From Opisthocomus hoazin (Eukaryota > Chordata > Aves > Opisthocomiformes > Opisthocomidae): a stretch of DNA of 64,000 nt. How positions within the stretch are numbered: position 1 is the first letter of the stretch; each line of letters starts with the position of its first letter. The translations under genes and the position numbers were made by a program. The notes under the pieces are model-generated. The model saw only the letters and a list, made by a program, of their open reading frames with translations. It had not been told where the DNA came from and did not search any database. The stretch covers positions 22,389,979-22,453,978 of the forward strand of contig NC_134421.1 in NCBI RefSeq assembly GCF_030867145.1, read 5' to 3'. This document shows, piece by piece, positions 53,121-64,000 of this stretch.

Positions 53121-53325
53121 GTAAGGACCCCCGCCGCCGGCCCGCCGGCCGCGCACAGCGGAGCGGGGGGCCGGGAGCGCCCCGGGTGTCGAGGCGGGGA
53201 GCGGGGGGGAGACGGGGGGACACGCGGTACGGTTAGCGGCGTGTGCGCCGGGGCCCCGCCAGGGGGCGCCGCGGCGCCGGGCGCGGCGGGGGGCGGTCGC
53301 GCGGGTCGGGGCGGCGGGGCCGGCG

Positions 53326-53346
53326 GGCGCTGTCCGTGGTGCGGCG
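53326..53346 (-). promoter_or_regulatory. RE1/NRSE-like REST site
   Basis: GGCGCTGTCCGTGGTGC is an exact match to 17 consecutive bases of the RE1 consensus (reverse orientation). The last four bases, GGCG, match one of four, giving 18 of 21. Both half-sites keep the canonical spacing. It lies about 205 bases inside inferred TMCC3 intron 1. REST would silence the gene in non-neuronal cells if bound. Confidence 0.6.
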
Positions 53347-56300
53347 CGGGCGGGAGGACTTCGCCGGAGCTGCCGCGGGTGCCGGCGGCTGGCAGCGCGC
53401 GCCTCCGGTCAGGGCAGCGCGCGGCGCGGAGGCGCCGGGGTGGGCGGGTGGGGGCTGTGGGCCGGGGGTCCCGGGTGGGCGCCCGGTGCCTGGGTCCGCA
53501 CGGGGCCGTGCAGAGCGGCCGGTGGCTCGGCTGCCTCCCGCCGTCGCCCCTCGCCCGCGGTGGTGGGGTCTCTGGCGGGAGGAGCTGCGGGTGCCGGGCT
53601 CTGACCCGCCGGTGAAAGCGCTGCTGAAAGCTTGGGGGGAACGGCGAAAGCCGTTAAAGTCTGTAGGCGTCCTTTCGCTCTGGCCTCGCTGCGTGGTGAG
53701 CGAGGGGCTTGGAGCCCCGGGTCCTCCTCAGCTGCTCCTCCGGGCTCCGACGGCTGCGCTCGGTTTGGCAGAGCCCGAGCGATGCAGAAGAAACAAGATG
53801 ATTTAGGATTTCCTTTTGTTCTGGAGAGGAACCCTCCACTTGGCCAGGCTCCTGAAGCCCGGCATTGCTAATCTCTTTTTACAAATATTCCCAGAGCAGT
53901 ATTTTATACTGTTAGTCTTAATTATTATGTAGTTATTATGCAGTTTGGACAGGCTGGGTAAGAGAAAGCGGATTAATTCTGTCCTTTCATTGTGAATAAT
54001 GTGGAACAAGTGTTTCATTTGAATTTTACCTTCTTCCACTACCCGTCATACTCCTTTGCTTACAAGGAGGGGGAGTGCAGAGATGGTTGAGATTTGAAAT
54101 TAAGGGTTTATTAAGGGTCAAAATGACCTTTGGGGATTGTGGCTACAAGGTATTCAAGCCTTGTTTCTTTTTCATACCTAATTCTGCGGGTACCTAAGGG
54201 CTGAATCGGAGTTTGAGAGTTGGTCCCCTCTGGCAGCTGGTTCTGTGCTGCATGTTTGTCAGCCGCTCGTTGCAGACCGAGCCCCGTGTGAATTGTGGGC
54301 CACCTGTGCTGAATTCCTCTGCTGTAGACGAGAACTAGAGCAGTGCCAAGAGAAGCTGAACTAAAACAGCTTAGCATAAATTTGTAATCCCTAATTCTTA
54401 GGCAACACCTCAGGGCTAATGAAGGCTGCGTGAAGAACTGTCTGAGGAAGGGAGTCTCCTTTTAGGCAAAAGGAGTAAGAACTAAAAAGAAACACAATTC
54501 AATTGCAGCCCTCCCTTTGGATCATGAGTGCCCAGATCCTACTTTAGGCATCCCATTGGAGAGCATTCCTCACTGAGTTCGTGGATCAGGTGCTTAACGT
54601 GTCTGGGAAAAACTGTTGTCATATGGGCAACCTACAGTTAAATTTCATTTTGTGCCATGGCTCTCTAGGCTGTAGTATGAAACCTCAGTGTTGATTGCTT
54701 TGTCTCCTCTTTATTCTCTGCTGTTCCAGATGATTTTCTGCTGTTTGTGACTTAGCATCCCGTTTTTTGCTTTTATATCAGTCAGGAAGGGAAGATAAAA
54801 TAGAAGGGAGAAACCCCTGGTTTTCTATTTTTCTGCATGTCGCGTGATTTTTATGGCCAACAAAAGGGAGCTGAACATTCAGGACCTCTCTGTCCATAAA
54901 CTTTGCTGTCCATAAATGTAGTTGATGTTTCATTGATGGATTCAAAAATAAATAAGGCTGGAGAGGACTGGGCCACTGAGATAGAAAGCTGAAACATTTG
55001 CACAGGATTTACTATGGGTCAACAGCTCAGTGTTAGATTCACACTTTCTATTTGGATCAAGATTTCCAGTGCCATCTGTGCTCGTAAAAGAGCAATAAGT
55101 AGAAGAGTTGTTTCGGATGTCTCAGAAGCATAGCAAAAATCTGAGTTTTATTGCCAGAGACAGATGAAATCCTGTCCTTGCCCTTTCTTTTGGGGGTGTA
55201 CTGAATTTCAACTCTAACGTGGACAAAATGGACCCGTGAGGATGGGTGGAATCAGTGGAATGTTAGTGTCTTGGTGGAGCCGCTGTTGAGTGGTGTGGGG
55301 GGGATGGGGGTGGGCTTTCCCTAAGCTGTTGGCTCCTCAGGTGAGCTGATCTCTGCGAGGAGCCTGCCCGCTCCCCGTGCGCCAGTCACCGAAACAGGAT
55401 GAAGTCCTTTGGGCAGTGGTGGCCTGAAGCCAGCAGCAGTACGCAGGCGCTGGCGGTCCTCTGGCTTCGAGAGTAGCGCAGCGATGCTCTGCGCAACCTC
55501 CTCTGCACTTCTGCTCACTGGTGCGGAGGCACATCTCAGACAGACAACCCTCCGTGTGCTCCTCAGGTCCCTGCTGTAGCCTGTGGGGCAGAGCAGAGCA
55601 GCTCGGGCCGGGTGAGGTCCGGCACTGAGTGCGTCAGAGCTGTGCGGTAAGGCAGAGGGACCAGCGTGGGGAAGGATGGGCAGTAGCGAGACGCTGCTAG
55701 CCTGCTGTGTTCAGGGCTCTCTGCTGAACCTGGAGCCTAGCTCAGGTCGATGGCTCCTGCTGGGAAGCAGCTGAGACCTCCGTGCCTGCCACCTGCTCCC
55801 CTCCTTCTGCCCCCTCCAGCCACATATGTCCAACATGTTCTTCACATGTTCTTCGTGAAGGGAGTGTTTTCTAAAATCCTGAGTACTAGTGAGGTTGAGG
55901 TTTCCTAATTATCCTGATGCCTTATTTGAGGCGCTTTACAGGAGAGCGTGCTCCCCTCTCTTGTCTCTACACACTCTCTTTTCAGACTTGAGAAACATGA
56001 CCGCCGTATGTACAGTTTCTTGGCCACTACTGCTTTTCCTCCCTCTTCAAGCTGTTCAAAGTAGTTTAAGATGACATTGGCATTTCCAACTACTTTCTTG
56101 CTTGAGTGAATACACCTTTTTAGGAACACCATTGTGTAGTATCTAGGTGCTGCAGCTGGACATAGAACTAATGTCAGCTGAGGTTGGTCCACTTGATTTC
56201 ATTCCAGGTGAAAGACTTGATTCTTTTTCTTCCATATGCCCCTCGCTTTTCACTCAGTTTCGTATTAGTAAGAAAATACTAATGAAAGTATAAGCAGGAA

Positions 56301-59300
56301 GAAATTCCCTGAGTTTTTTTTTCCTGTTTTTACATGCCTCTCCATTCCAAGTCATTCAAATAAAATAGATTGGCATAGTACCTCATAGTTAGTAGAGACA
56401 AGCTGTCTATTGGACATTGCAGGAAGGCAGTAACAGAGTTGAGAGAGGAGAGACTACATTTCCAGGCAAGGGGTGGAAAGCCAGTTCTTCAAACCTCAGC
56501 ATTCTTGTCTCTTTGGACTTGTGTCTCTTTCAGCTCCTCTTGCCAGATTACCTATCTATCTTAATTGACCATCTTAGGAGCTAATTTATTCAGCCGAGAC
56601 AGTCCTTCACCAGCTCACTGAAGGACATATTAGATATAAATTCTCACTTGTATCTGCTTTTATTACCTTTTTGAATGTCAGCTCTGCGTATCTTCTTTTT
56701 TGCTAGGGAAAACAAATTCACCTGTCAAATTCTGCTGGAGTTATTTCTTCAGGGAAGATGTACCCACATTTGGAAATAAATGGAAATCAAACACATCAAC
56801 AAGAAATTATGGTTTAGGGACAACAAAAAGAAGAAATTAATATGGGTGGAATATACTGAAAATCAAGACCCAGCTAAATAAAGTGTGTAATGAAGATGAA
56901 ATTGTGTGCTACTTCTTTTTTTTATTATATCATCTAATGTTCTTTAGTGGTTTTGGCTCTGACACTCGATAATCGGTAACTACTCTTGTAGGAGGGAAAG
57001 GGAATGGCCTTGCTTGGTAATGCTCTGTTTAATTCATAAGGTAGTTAGGAGCGACATATATACCTTGACGGGTACAGATCAGTGCTACATCTTGCTATAG
57101 ATTTTATTCACCAGATGTTTGAACAGAATGAAGGCTTTATTTTTAACCAAGTTGTCATTGTCTGGTCATTACAACCTGTTGGGCAAAACTGCAACTACTG
57201 GGACAATTTGGACTGATGGGGGTGGGTGGCATCATGGCTCTGCTGGGGAAAAAAAGTGCCCTTTTGGTGTTTTTAGTTGCTCAGAGATTGCCTTCAAGTA
57301 GTATATAGCACTATCAGTCAAAGACTACGTTTCAGGGTTGAGGTAATCATGAGATTTTCCTTATTCGGCTATTTTAGAGGCTCTACTATTTTGGCTACCC
57401 TCGGGGAGTATAAAATGTGTTACCAGTTAAATCCATGACAACAGACAACTTAAGCATTAGGTTTAGCCAAGCTAACGTGCAGACCATCGAATTGGGTAAG
57501 ACACAGGCCACCCTGGCATGCGGGAGCGCTGAATAAACCCTTGCTCCAAACACAGCGGAGTGGGGGGTTGAGGAGGGGTCTCTGGCCTGTGGGAGAAACA
57601 GGACAGGCAAGCAGTTGGAGATTTCTGCTAGAGCTCGGGCAGGCTGTGACTGTGGGTGTTTTGATGGGTTTTTAGTGAATTTAGGTGCATGGAGGCGTTT
57701 AAATGCCTAAAAGATTACGTGATGTGCGCGTGAGGATTTTGGTGGGACATCAGCGTTGGTCTTGAAGGGCTAAAGATGAGAGGATTTCCTGCCTTTACCT
57801 CAAGCACTTCTATTTGCTAAAGAGTTCGTCTTTCCCATCACTGCTTCTGCTGTGGCAAAATGAGATTGAAACGGCTGACGTGCTTTCAACCGTCTTTCTT
57901 ACTGGTCGTATTTTTATCTGCCACCTCTGTTGGTAAGCGGAGAGGAGAGCAGGGCATAAATGGCACAGAGAGGAAGAATGAGGGAGTGACAGATTGTTCA
58001 CTGTCTGTGTCAGGAGAAGAACTGGGGGCCTCAAATGAAACCATCAGGCCACAGAAAGATGTGCTCCTTGTTTAGCCATGCAGCTTTTTGCCACTGGGCG
58101 TTGTACAGGGCACGAGCTTCCGTGGGTTCCAGAAACAAGCGGGCAAATTCAGGAATAGTGCTTCAAAAGCCCCTGAGTGCAGAATTAACACCGCTGGATC
58201 AGAAAGCCCATGACCTGCAGATCCCCAGCAGCTGGAAAGTATTCTGGGGAGCAGCATTACACAATAATTTTGGTCGTGAGAGTCTTCCTGAGGCATCCGC
58301 TGTTGGCCACTGTTTCAGCCAAGCTACAGGCATGGATTTAATGTGAGCCTCTGTGCTCCTTACCGTCCAGCACCACAGAACCGAGCTTTGTTTTCTCCTT
58401 AGGTTGCTTGTGAGATATCGAGCCTAGTAGAGTAATACTGTTGATTAAGCAGGTCAGCTGAGAAATGTTTTAGGAATCTACGTCATCTCAGAGAATGCAT
58501 GCAGAGCTTGAGACTGAAGCAGTGGGAAAACAAATGGAGGAAGGTGAAGATCTCTTAAGTATTGAACTAAAAACAGAAGGATTTTTTTTTAAAGCAATTT
58601 CTTATGTTCATGACTCCCGTTCAGGGTAATGGTAGGTCAGAGTGGGCTGGCTGAACGTTTCTCAACAGGCCACCAACATCAGGACCAACATTCCCTGTCC
58701 TCATGTTCTGAGCTGGGGACAAAGCAGGTTTTAGCACAAAAGACACAAAAAAGGGCAGTTAATATTTTTTCCTTTATATGTTTCCCACTGCTGGAATGTT
58801 GTCCTGGTGAGAAGACAATAAAATCTTAACTTTTAAAAATATATATGAAAAAAATCTGCAAACAGACATGGGAAAAAAAAGGACAGATGTGTAGATTGAC
58901 CTTTTTGGTTGCAAGGAGAGGGCGGAAATTTTGCCTCTTCTAGGAAGGATGGTTTCCAAGTCTGCCCAGTGATGAAACTGCGATTTCCAAAGGGTTTTTT
59001 GTTTTCATTATTTGAGGTATGACTGTGCTGGACTGAGTGGCCAAATAAATGGAGTTAATAGGTTCATCTTGGTTTGAATTCCTGGTAAGCAAGCCACGTG
59101 TGACTGTTTTTTCCTGTCAGCCCTTCCTGCAGTAGTTAGCAATTAGCGTGAAAATGGATTTCTTCAGTCTGCTGCTTCACCACGTAGCAGAGGTACATTT
59201 AGAAATTGCCATCGATGTTTTGTGTTTGGGTCTCCTCCACAACCTGTTTCCTCTTAGAGAAGCAGTGAGTCCTGCTCAGGTGAGGATGTCCACCCAGTGC

Positions 59301-60956
59301 ACCCGACAGTAACACCCTTCTTGCAAATAATTCAGCTGAGATTGAGAAAATCTGGGTATTTCCTGGACTGACCAGATCATTTGATATGAGATTCTGTGTA
59401 GCTTGAGGATGACCGAGATCTCCTTAAGTTGTAATATCCAACTAACTGATGTAGCATCTTGACTGCTTTGTGGTGGAACTTCTGGGCCAGATATCCCAAA
59501 CAGTTCAGATCAGCGGATTATTGTGAACTGTTAACCCCTGTAACAGTATACTAATAGTTTTTCATTTGGAAACTCTTACACGTTTCTGGTCTGTGCACCA
59601 TTTGCTGAAGCCTCAGCAATGGTTTGCAAAAAGCGCCGAGCATTCAACGTACCTCCTCCTTGCTGCCTGAGGAGTAACTTCCATCTTCAGAGGACAAGTG
59701 GCACAAACCTGTAGTCCTTGGTATGATGATGCCTCCCCTGAAACAGGGCTTGTGCCTCAGTAGCTTGGGCTTTGGGCTTGGTTAAACTCTGTTTTCACTG
59801 GGCTGTTGACCCAATGTGTGATTTTTTTAGGCAAATTTGTTTGCTCTTTTTCTGCTACAGCTTGTCTTGGGCATGCTCCTGGTGAAGAAACCCTTTCTCT
59901 CATTGAAGAGGAAGTAAGACTTCCCAAAATCTTTTGATAGTCACCAGTTGTAAGGTGAAAAATGGCTAGGGCTTACCTTTTCTGCCTACTAAGACATTGC
60001 GTGTGCCCTGACAGATCTCACCTGGCTTCAGGACCTATAAAATGAGGACACTGGCTCATTGGTCACTGCTTTCCTGCTTGTGAACAACTGATCTTAAGCT
60101 CTTGCGTTTAATGTAGTGGAGCCTGACCTTGAATGCCAGAACCCATTATAAAAGGAAATGCTTTACTGGCTCATATTACTTTTGTCAAAGGTATTTTTAA
60201 TAGAAAATAGTTTTGATTTAAAAAAAAAACCACCACAGAAAAGATATTTCTGCTGAAAATATTGATTTTTCCCTGAAAAACTAGTGTCTAGTTGAAAAAA
60301 ATGGCTTAAAGCTCTTTATTCTCAATGGGAAGTCAAAATCTTTTCTAGAAGAGGAAAATACATTTTTTTTTTCCCAACAGCACTGTGGTATTAGGGCTTG
60401 CTAGTTTGATGCAGATAGCCTACTTTTTTTGTAAGTAAGTATTTACATCTGCTTTTCTTTTTTTTTTTTATTAATGTTCATTTTGGACATTTGCTAGCAT
60501 ATAATTATTCTGATATTGGTACTTGAATTTACTCATCTCCCAGTAGTTCTCCATCCTTTTCAGATGCTCTAAAAACTGTTCTATTACATGTGCTCTTTGT
60601 CTTTGCGTCTTTTTCAGCTTATTTCTGGGCAGATGAATGCACACACTTTTTAATGCATTTCAATTATCTTGCTTTTTGTTAAGATGTATTTTCAGGTAAC
60701 ACAATTAATTAAAACCCCATTAACCATTTAAAAAGGACATATCCCCTAGTGGCAAGCCTTTGGTACTGGCCTACTTGAGTTAATGAGTGCAAATGGATGT
60801 ATGATACATATTGACTTGCTCAGAAATAAAGGGAGATTTTTGTCCTTTTTCTTGCTCTCTGATGTATAAAGCAAGCCTGAAGAGACACTCTTTCCATTGC
60901 TTTTTACCATTTAGATTCAGTCTGTTCGAGTCTTCCTGAAACTTACATTGCAGGGC

Positions 60957-60993
60957 TATTTTATTTTATTTTATTTTATTTTATTTTATTTAT
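60957..60993. repeat. (ATTTT)n repeat with degenerate tail to 61023
   Basis: About seven ATTTT units, then TTTATTCTG-type imperfect copies. A simple AT-rich microsatellite in inferred TMCC3 intron 1. Confidence 0.85.
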
Positions 60994-62992
60994 TCTGTTT
61001 TATTTATTCTGTTTTGTTTTATGTTGTTGAAAGCAGGGCTGGTTGGACAGACTTGGGATGCCTTCTCTGCAAGCAGATTCCCTCTGACCTTTAGTAAGAA
61101 AGAATTAGGACAACTTTTCTAAGCTTTTTGCTATTTGCATTCACTCTCAGCAAAGGTGTTACCGTACCCAGCCTTGCAGCCAAGAAGCTGTGCCCAGCCT
61201 CAGAGGCTTTTTACCTTCTGCTCACAGACCGACCCGTTGCCATCCTGTGCCGTTCCCTTCCCACCGGGGCAGCCGGTTGCTGAGGATGCTTGTTCAGGCT
61301 GTGGGAGAGCTCAGGTAGACCAAGTTGTTTTTCCAAACTGCTTTGCAACACAAAGAAAATTGTTCAGAGCGGGTGGATTTCACCACCACTCCCTGTTGCC
61401 AGCTCAGCTACTGGTCCGGGCAAACTGGGCTTTGGTGGCTTGCAGAACACCTGCCCGGGGAGGCAGCTGAGCACAGCCTTGATGAGGGAAGGGAGCCGGA
61501 AAAAGGCCCTTCTGCAGAGTGGTAAGTGTTCCGTTACATGAATAAAGTTTGACTTTTTTTTTTAATTAGTGAGGAGGAGTGTAACCAGAGGGCTTCCTAG
61601 TCTGTAACCCCGAGTGCTGTCATTGCAGATACTGTGTAGAATGCGTTGAAGATGTGTAGAATAAAATGTCCCCGACACAGTTCCCTGACAGGTATTTATC
61701 ATTCCTCCTTTTAATGTGTGATCTGAAAGGGTATTTTTTATCCAAGAAGATTTCTTAATTTAGCCCTACAACAGGTGACTTCTTTTAACTACTGTTTGTA
61801 GATCCTAAAAAGTAGGAGTGCAGTTTTAGCAAGCAGGAATATGTATCTACATACGTAATACTCCGGTAAGTCACACATGTTGGGAGAAAAATAACAGATT
61901 TATACCCTAATAGCCTGGCGTACCAGTTCTAGAAGTGGGGGTGAGTGGTCAAGACTTTTGTACTTGGCACCTCTGCTTCCAGACTCTGCAGAAATTGGAA
62001 CAATTCTAGAAAAAGATGAAGTTACTTTTATTCAGTACATCTCTTAGAGAAATACGGCAATGGTGGAGAATAAAGGAATTTTGAATCGTTGGTCGTGGAT
62101 TGTAATCTAATGTAAATCCCCAGGCAGGTTAAGTTAATGTATTCTCAGCATGGTGCCTGGAGTAGGATGGGGGGGAAGGGACCGGAAGGGATGAATCAGC
62201 TCTGAGGTTTTGCAAGATCCTGCCTTCTAGTTCAATATTGTCTCGTTTTCTTTGCCTGAACTTATTTTTGACAGGTGCTGACAGAATGTTTTCATTAACG
62301 AAAGGCAGATACCATCCTAGAATCACAGAAATAATATAAAGTGTCTTGTGGCAAACTAGTATTCAGGCTCACAAGTGGCCGGATTCTCTTCACCAGTTCT
62401 TTCAATATTTGAAACTCCTCATTGGTGCCTAAAATCCCTTTTTTTCTGGTTCCCGTTATTCAGCAGCGGCACGCCGTGGTTCCGCTGACCGGGGCAGTAC
62501 CGGCACCACTCCCGACCTACCTTAGCACCACTTGACGCTGAATCACAGGTGAGCTGTGACATTCCTTCGCTAGAGCCTCTGAGGTTAGGGTACACTATTA
62601 AAACTACTGTCAGGAGAGGGTAAGCTGGTGCTTTGACAAGCTGGGCTTAGGAAGCACTCCCGTAACAACGCTGCTGTAAGAGCAACACATGTTATTAGTG
62701 CTTGCAAAGGGTGCTTGTGCCTCCCTTGTAAGCGGGTGGTGGAGCCAGTGTCCTAGATTCGGCTGGGACAGAGTTAATTTTCCTCCCAGTAGCTGTCACG
62801 TTTTGGATTTAGCACAAGAAGAATGTTGATGACACTGATGTTTTTAGTTGTTGCTATGAAATCAAAGACTTTCTTCAGTTTCTTATGTTCAGCTAATGAG
62901 CAGGTGTGCAGGAGCTGGGAGGGAGCACAGCCAGGCAGCGAGCCCAAGCTGGCCGATGGAAATACTCCATACCCTAAACGTCATGGTCAATG

Positions 62993-62998
62993 TATAAA
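62993..62998 (+). promoter_or_regulatory. LTR TATA box
   Basis: TATAAA in the expected U3 position of the LTR, preceded by AACGTCATGG (a CRE-like TGACG on the reverse strand). Confidence 0.65.
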
Positions 62999-63270
62999 GG
63001 GGAGTTGGCTTGGGGGCAGGAGTCTTTCTTTCTTGTTTCCCTGGGTTCGAATCCTCTCTTGTCCAGGAGTGCAAACTTTTCTGGGAGTTTTGGGAATTTT
63101 GTGAAATTTGCGAAACCCGCAGTTTCCGAGTTCCACGATCACTGCTTGGGGACTGACTGCGACTCAGTCATCGGGTGGTGAGAGAATTGTGTTGTATGTA
63201 GTTTATTTTGCATATTCATTATTATCATTATTGTTATAATTATTAGCATTAGTATTTCCTTTGTTGCCTT

Positions 63271-63276
63271 ATTAAA
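63271..63276 (+). promoter_or_regulatory. LTR poly(A) signal ATTAAA
   Basis: ATTAAACTGTCTTTATCTCA is the usual R/U5 block of this LTR type. It could end transcripts of the host intron early. Confidence 0.6.
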
Positions 63277-63407
63277 CTGTCTTTATCTCAGCCCCTGAGT
63301 TTCGCCTTTTGTTGATTTCTCCTCCCCATCCCACTGGAGGGAAGGGGAAGGGGTGAGCAAGCGGCTGTCCAGGACTTAGTTGCTGGCTGCCGGCTTAAAC
63401 CATAACA

Positions 63408-64000
63408 CCAGGGTAGATCCTGATGCTTAGCGAACGAACAGGTGAAGTTTGAATCTCGACCATCCGGGTGAGGTAGCTGTGCCTCACCGCATATGTCCTC
63501 CAGAGCTGGTTGCTCGAGTCTGTTGGAGCCTGCGCTGCCTGCTCTGGTTTCTCAGTTGTGGTTCCCTGGTGGATTTGAATGAGAATGTGGGTCACTGTCA
63601 GACTGCAGCACCGAGGGGACAGAGGAGAACATGAGCTGGGTGGACAGTCAGTCAGATAGCTATGATTTCCAGCTTCAGGGCCAGGGATTGTGTGTGGGAC
63701 AGGTCTCCATGTATAGGGTGGGACAAGGGAGAGGAAGAGGAGCTGCCTGATGAGCCAAGTACTGTCATCATCAGTCTCAGCAAAGCTGAGCACGCTAGAG
63801 GTGGTTTTTAATTGCTGGTTCTGGTGTGCTGAACCGCCACCTCCAGAACAGCCTGCCTGTAACATGTGCCCAGGTGTTCAGGCTGGGTTTACTGTTCTCT
63901 ATGGTAACGAAATTTAAACAGAAAATAATTTAGAAATGAAAGACGCAAATCACTCAATCAGAGGGAAGCATGGCACTGAATCAAATGAGGAAAAAGTAAT
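63408..64000. other. sequence after the LTR, no gene seen
   Basis: Mixed sequence. A 156-codon minus-strand frame begins at 63865 and has no recognisable domain. No retroviral gene was recognised. Confidence 0.45.

Larger units (their letters stand above)
52280..53790. promoter_or_regulatory. TMCC3: CpG island, inferred TMCC3 promoter
   Basis: Very high CpG density with tandem GC boxes (four CGGGG units at 52841-52864) and further GGGCGG cores. There is no TATA box. It lies downstream of NDUFA12 on the same strand, where TMCC3 is expected from vertebrate gene order. The transcription start is probably between 52900 and 53040. Confidence 0.75.
62749..63407 (+). mobile_element. ERV LTR, probably a solo LTR (avian ERVL-type)
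   Basis: Begins TGTCCTAGATTCGGCTGGGA and ends GCCGGCTTAAACCATAACA, with TG...CA termini. Internal blocks such as CAGAGTTAATTTTCCTCCCA, TGATGTTTTTAGTTGTTGCT, CACTGCTTGGGGACTGACTG and TATTAAACTGTCTTTATCTC agree with a common bird LTR as I remember it. A TATAAA is at 62993 and an ATTAAA poly(A) signal at 63271, both on the plus strand, which sets the orientation. CCAG flanks both ends (62745-62748 and 63408-63411), a likely remnant of the target-site duplication. No internal viral genes follow, so it looks like a solo LTR left by recombination. Confidence 0.85.
53121..64000 (+). other. TMCC3: TMCC3 intron 1 (5' part, inferred)
   Basis: From the GTAAGG donor to the window end no further TMCC3 exon was recognised. 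The first 650 bases are CpG island, then ordinary sequence with an ATTTT repeat and an ERV LTR. The frame at 57860 is discussed as a finding. Confidence 0.5.

Noticed and set aside
52485-53806. Frames up to 223 codons on both strands of the TMCC3 island
   Set aside because: Same cause: CpG-island composition. No domain, and several frames overlap each other.
55321-55518. 65-codon minus-strand frame that looks protein-like (SRSAEEVAQSIAALLSKPED)
   Set aside because: It opens with GTG (not ATG), contains no in-frame ATG, has no splice context that I could support, and a second frame is open over the same bases.
62318-62336. CR1 tail-like AGAATCACAGAAAT
   Set aside because: Only about 14 bases match, and no adjoining CR1 body is present.
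63042-63060. Possible tRNA gene because of GGTTCGAATCC
   Set aside because: No acceptor, D-arm or anticodon arm can be folded around it, and it lies inside an LTR.
63424-63446. Primer-binding-site-like GCGAACGAACAGGTG after the LTR
   Set aside because: It is too far from the LTR end (about 20 bases), has several mismatches, and the CCAG flanks fit a solo LTR.

Overview
The window is bird nuclear DNA. The evidence is split vertebrate genes, CR1 LINE fragments on both strands, LTR elements of types common in bird genomes, CpG islands, and gene order NR2C1 - NDUFA12 - TMCC3 (one strand, the same relative order as in other vertebrates). No tRNA, rRNA, CRISPR or bacterial-type operon was seen. 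Species is not resolvable by eye; protein similarity and LTR types were judged from memory, not by a search.

Layout. 1-1030: last intron (part), terminal coding exon and 3'UTR of NR2C1 (orphan nuclear receptor TR2), plus strand. 1031-11860: about 11 kb of intergenic DNA with two CR1 insertions (3140-3860 and 7250-7700) and no convincing gene. 11860-27955: the complete NDUFA12 gene, plus strand, with a CpG-island promoter, four coding exons (12453-12541, 16265-16347, 17319-17406, 27702-27882) and a poly(A) signal at 27949. The exons join in frame to 146 codons plus stop with GT-AG introns throughout. 27960-52280: about 24 kb of intergenic DNA with an ERV LTR-like element, CR1 pieces, a 168-bp pure pentanucleotide tract and a 24-bp perfect palindrome. 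52280-53790: a second strong CpG island, which I interpret as the TMCC3 promoter and first exon. It has a four-codon coding start at 53109 ending exactly at a GTAAGG donor. 53121-64000: inferred TMCC3 intron 1, carrying an RE1/REST-like site close to the promoter, an ATTTT repeat and a solo-type ERV LTR (62749-63407).

The genes are not an operon and share no pathway. NR2C1 is a DNA-binding repressor/activator, NDUFA12 is an accessory subunit of mitochondrial complex I, and TMCC3 is an ER membrane coiled-coil protein. Nothing here looks like a wholly new biological system. The most useful second-look items are the RE1-like site in the TMCC3 island, the pure GGGAA/TTCCC tract, the perfect palindrome at 51071, the LTR elements with promoter-type motifs, and a signal-peptide-like open segment ending at a good splice donor at 57932. 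Most other open frames are short, lack an ATG, or are shadows of GC-rich islands and CR1 copies.
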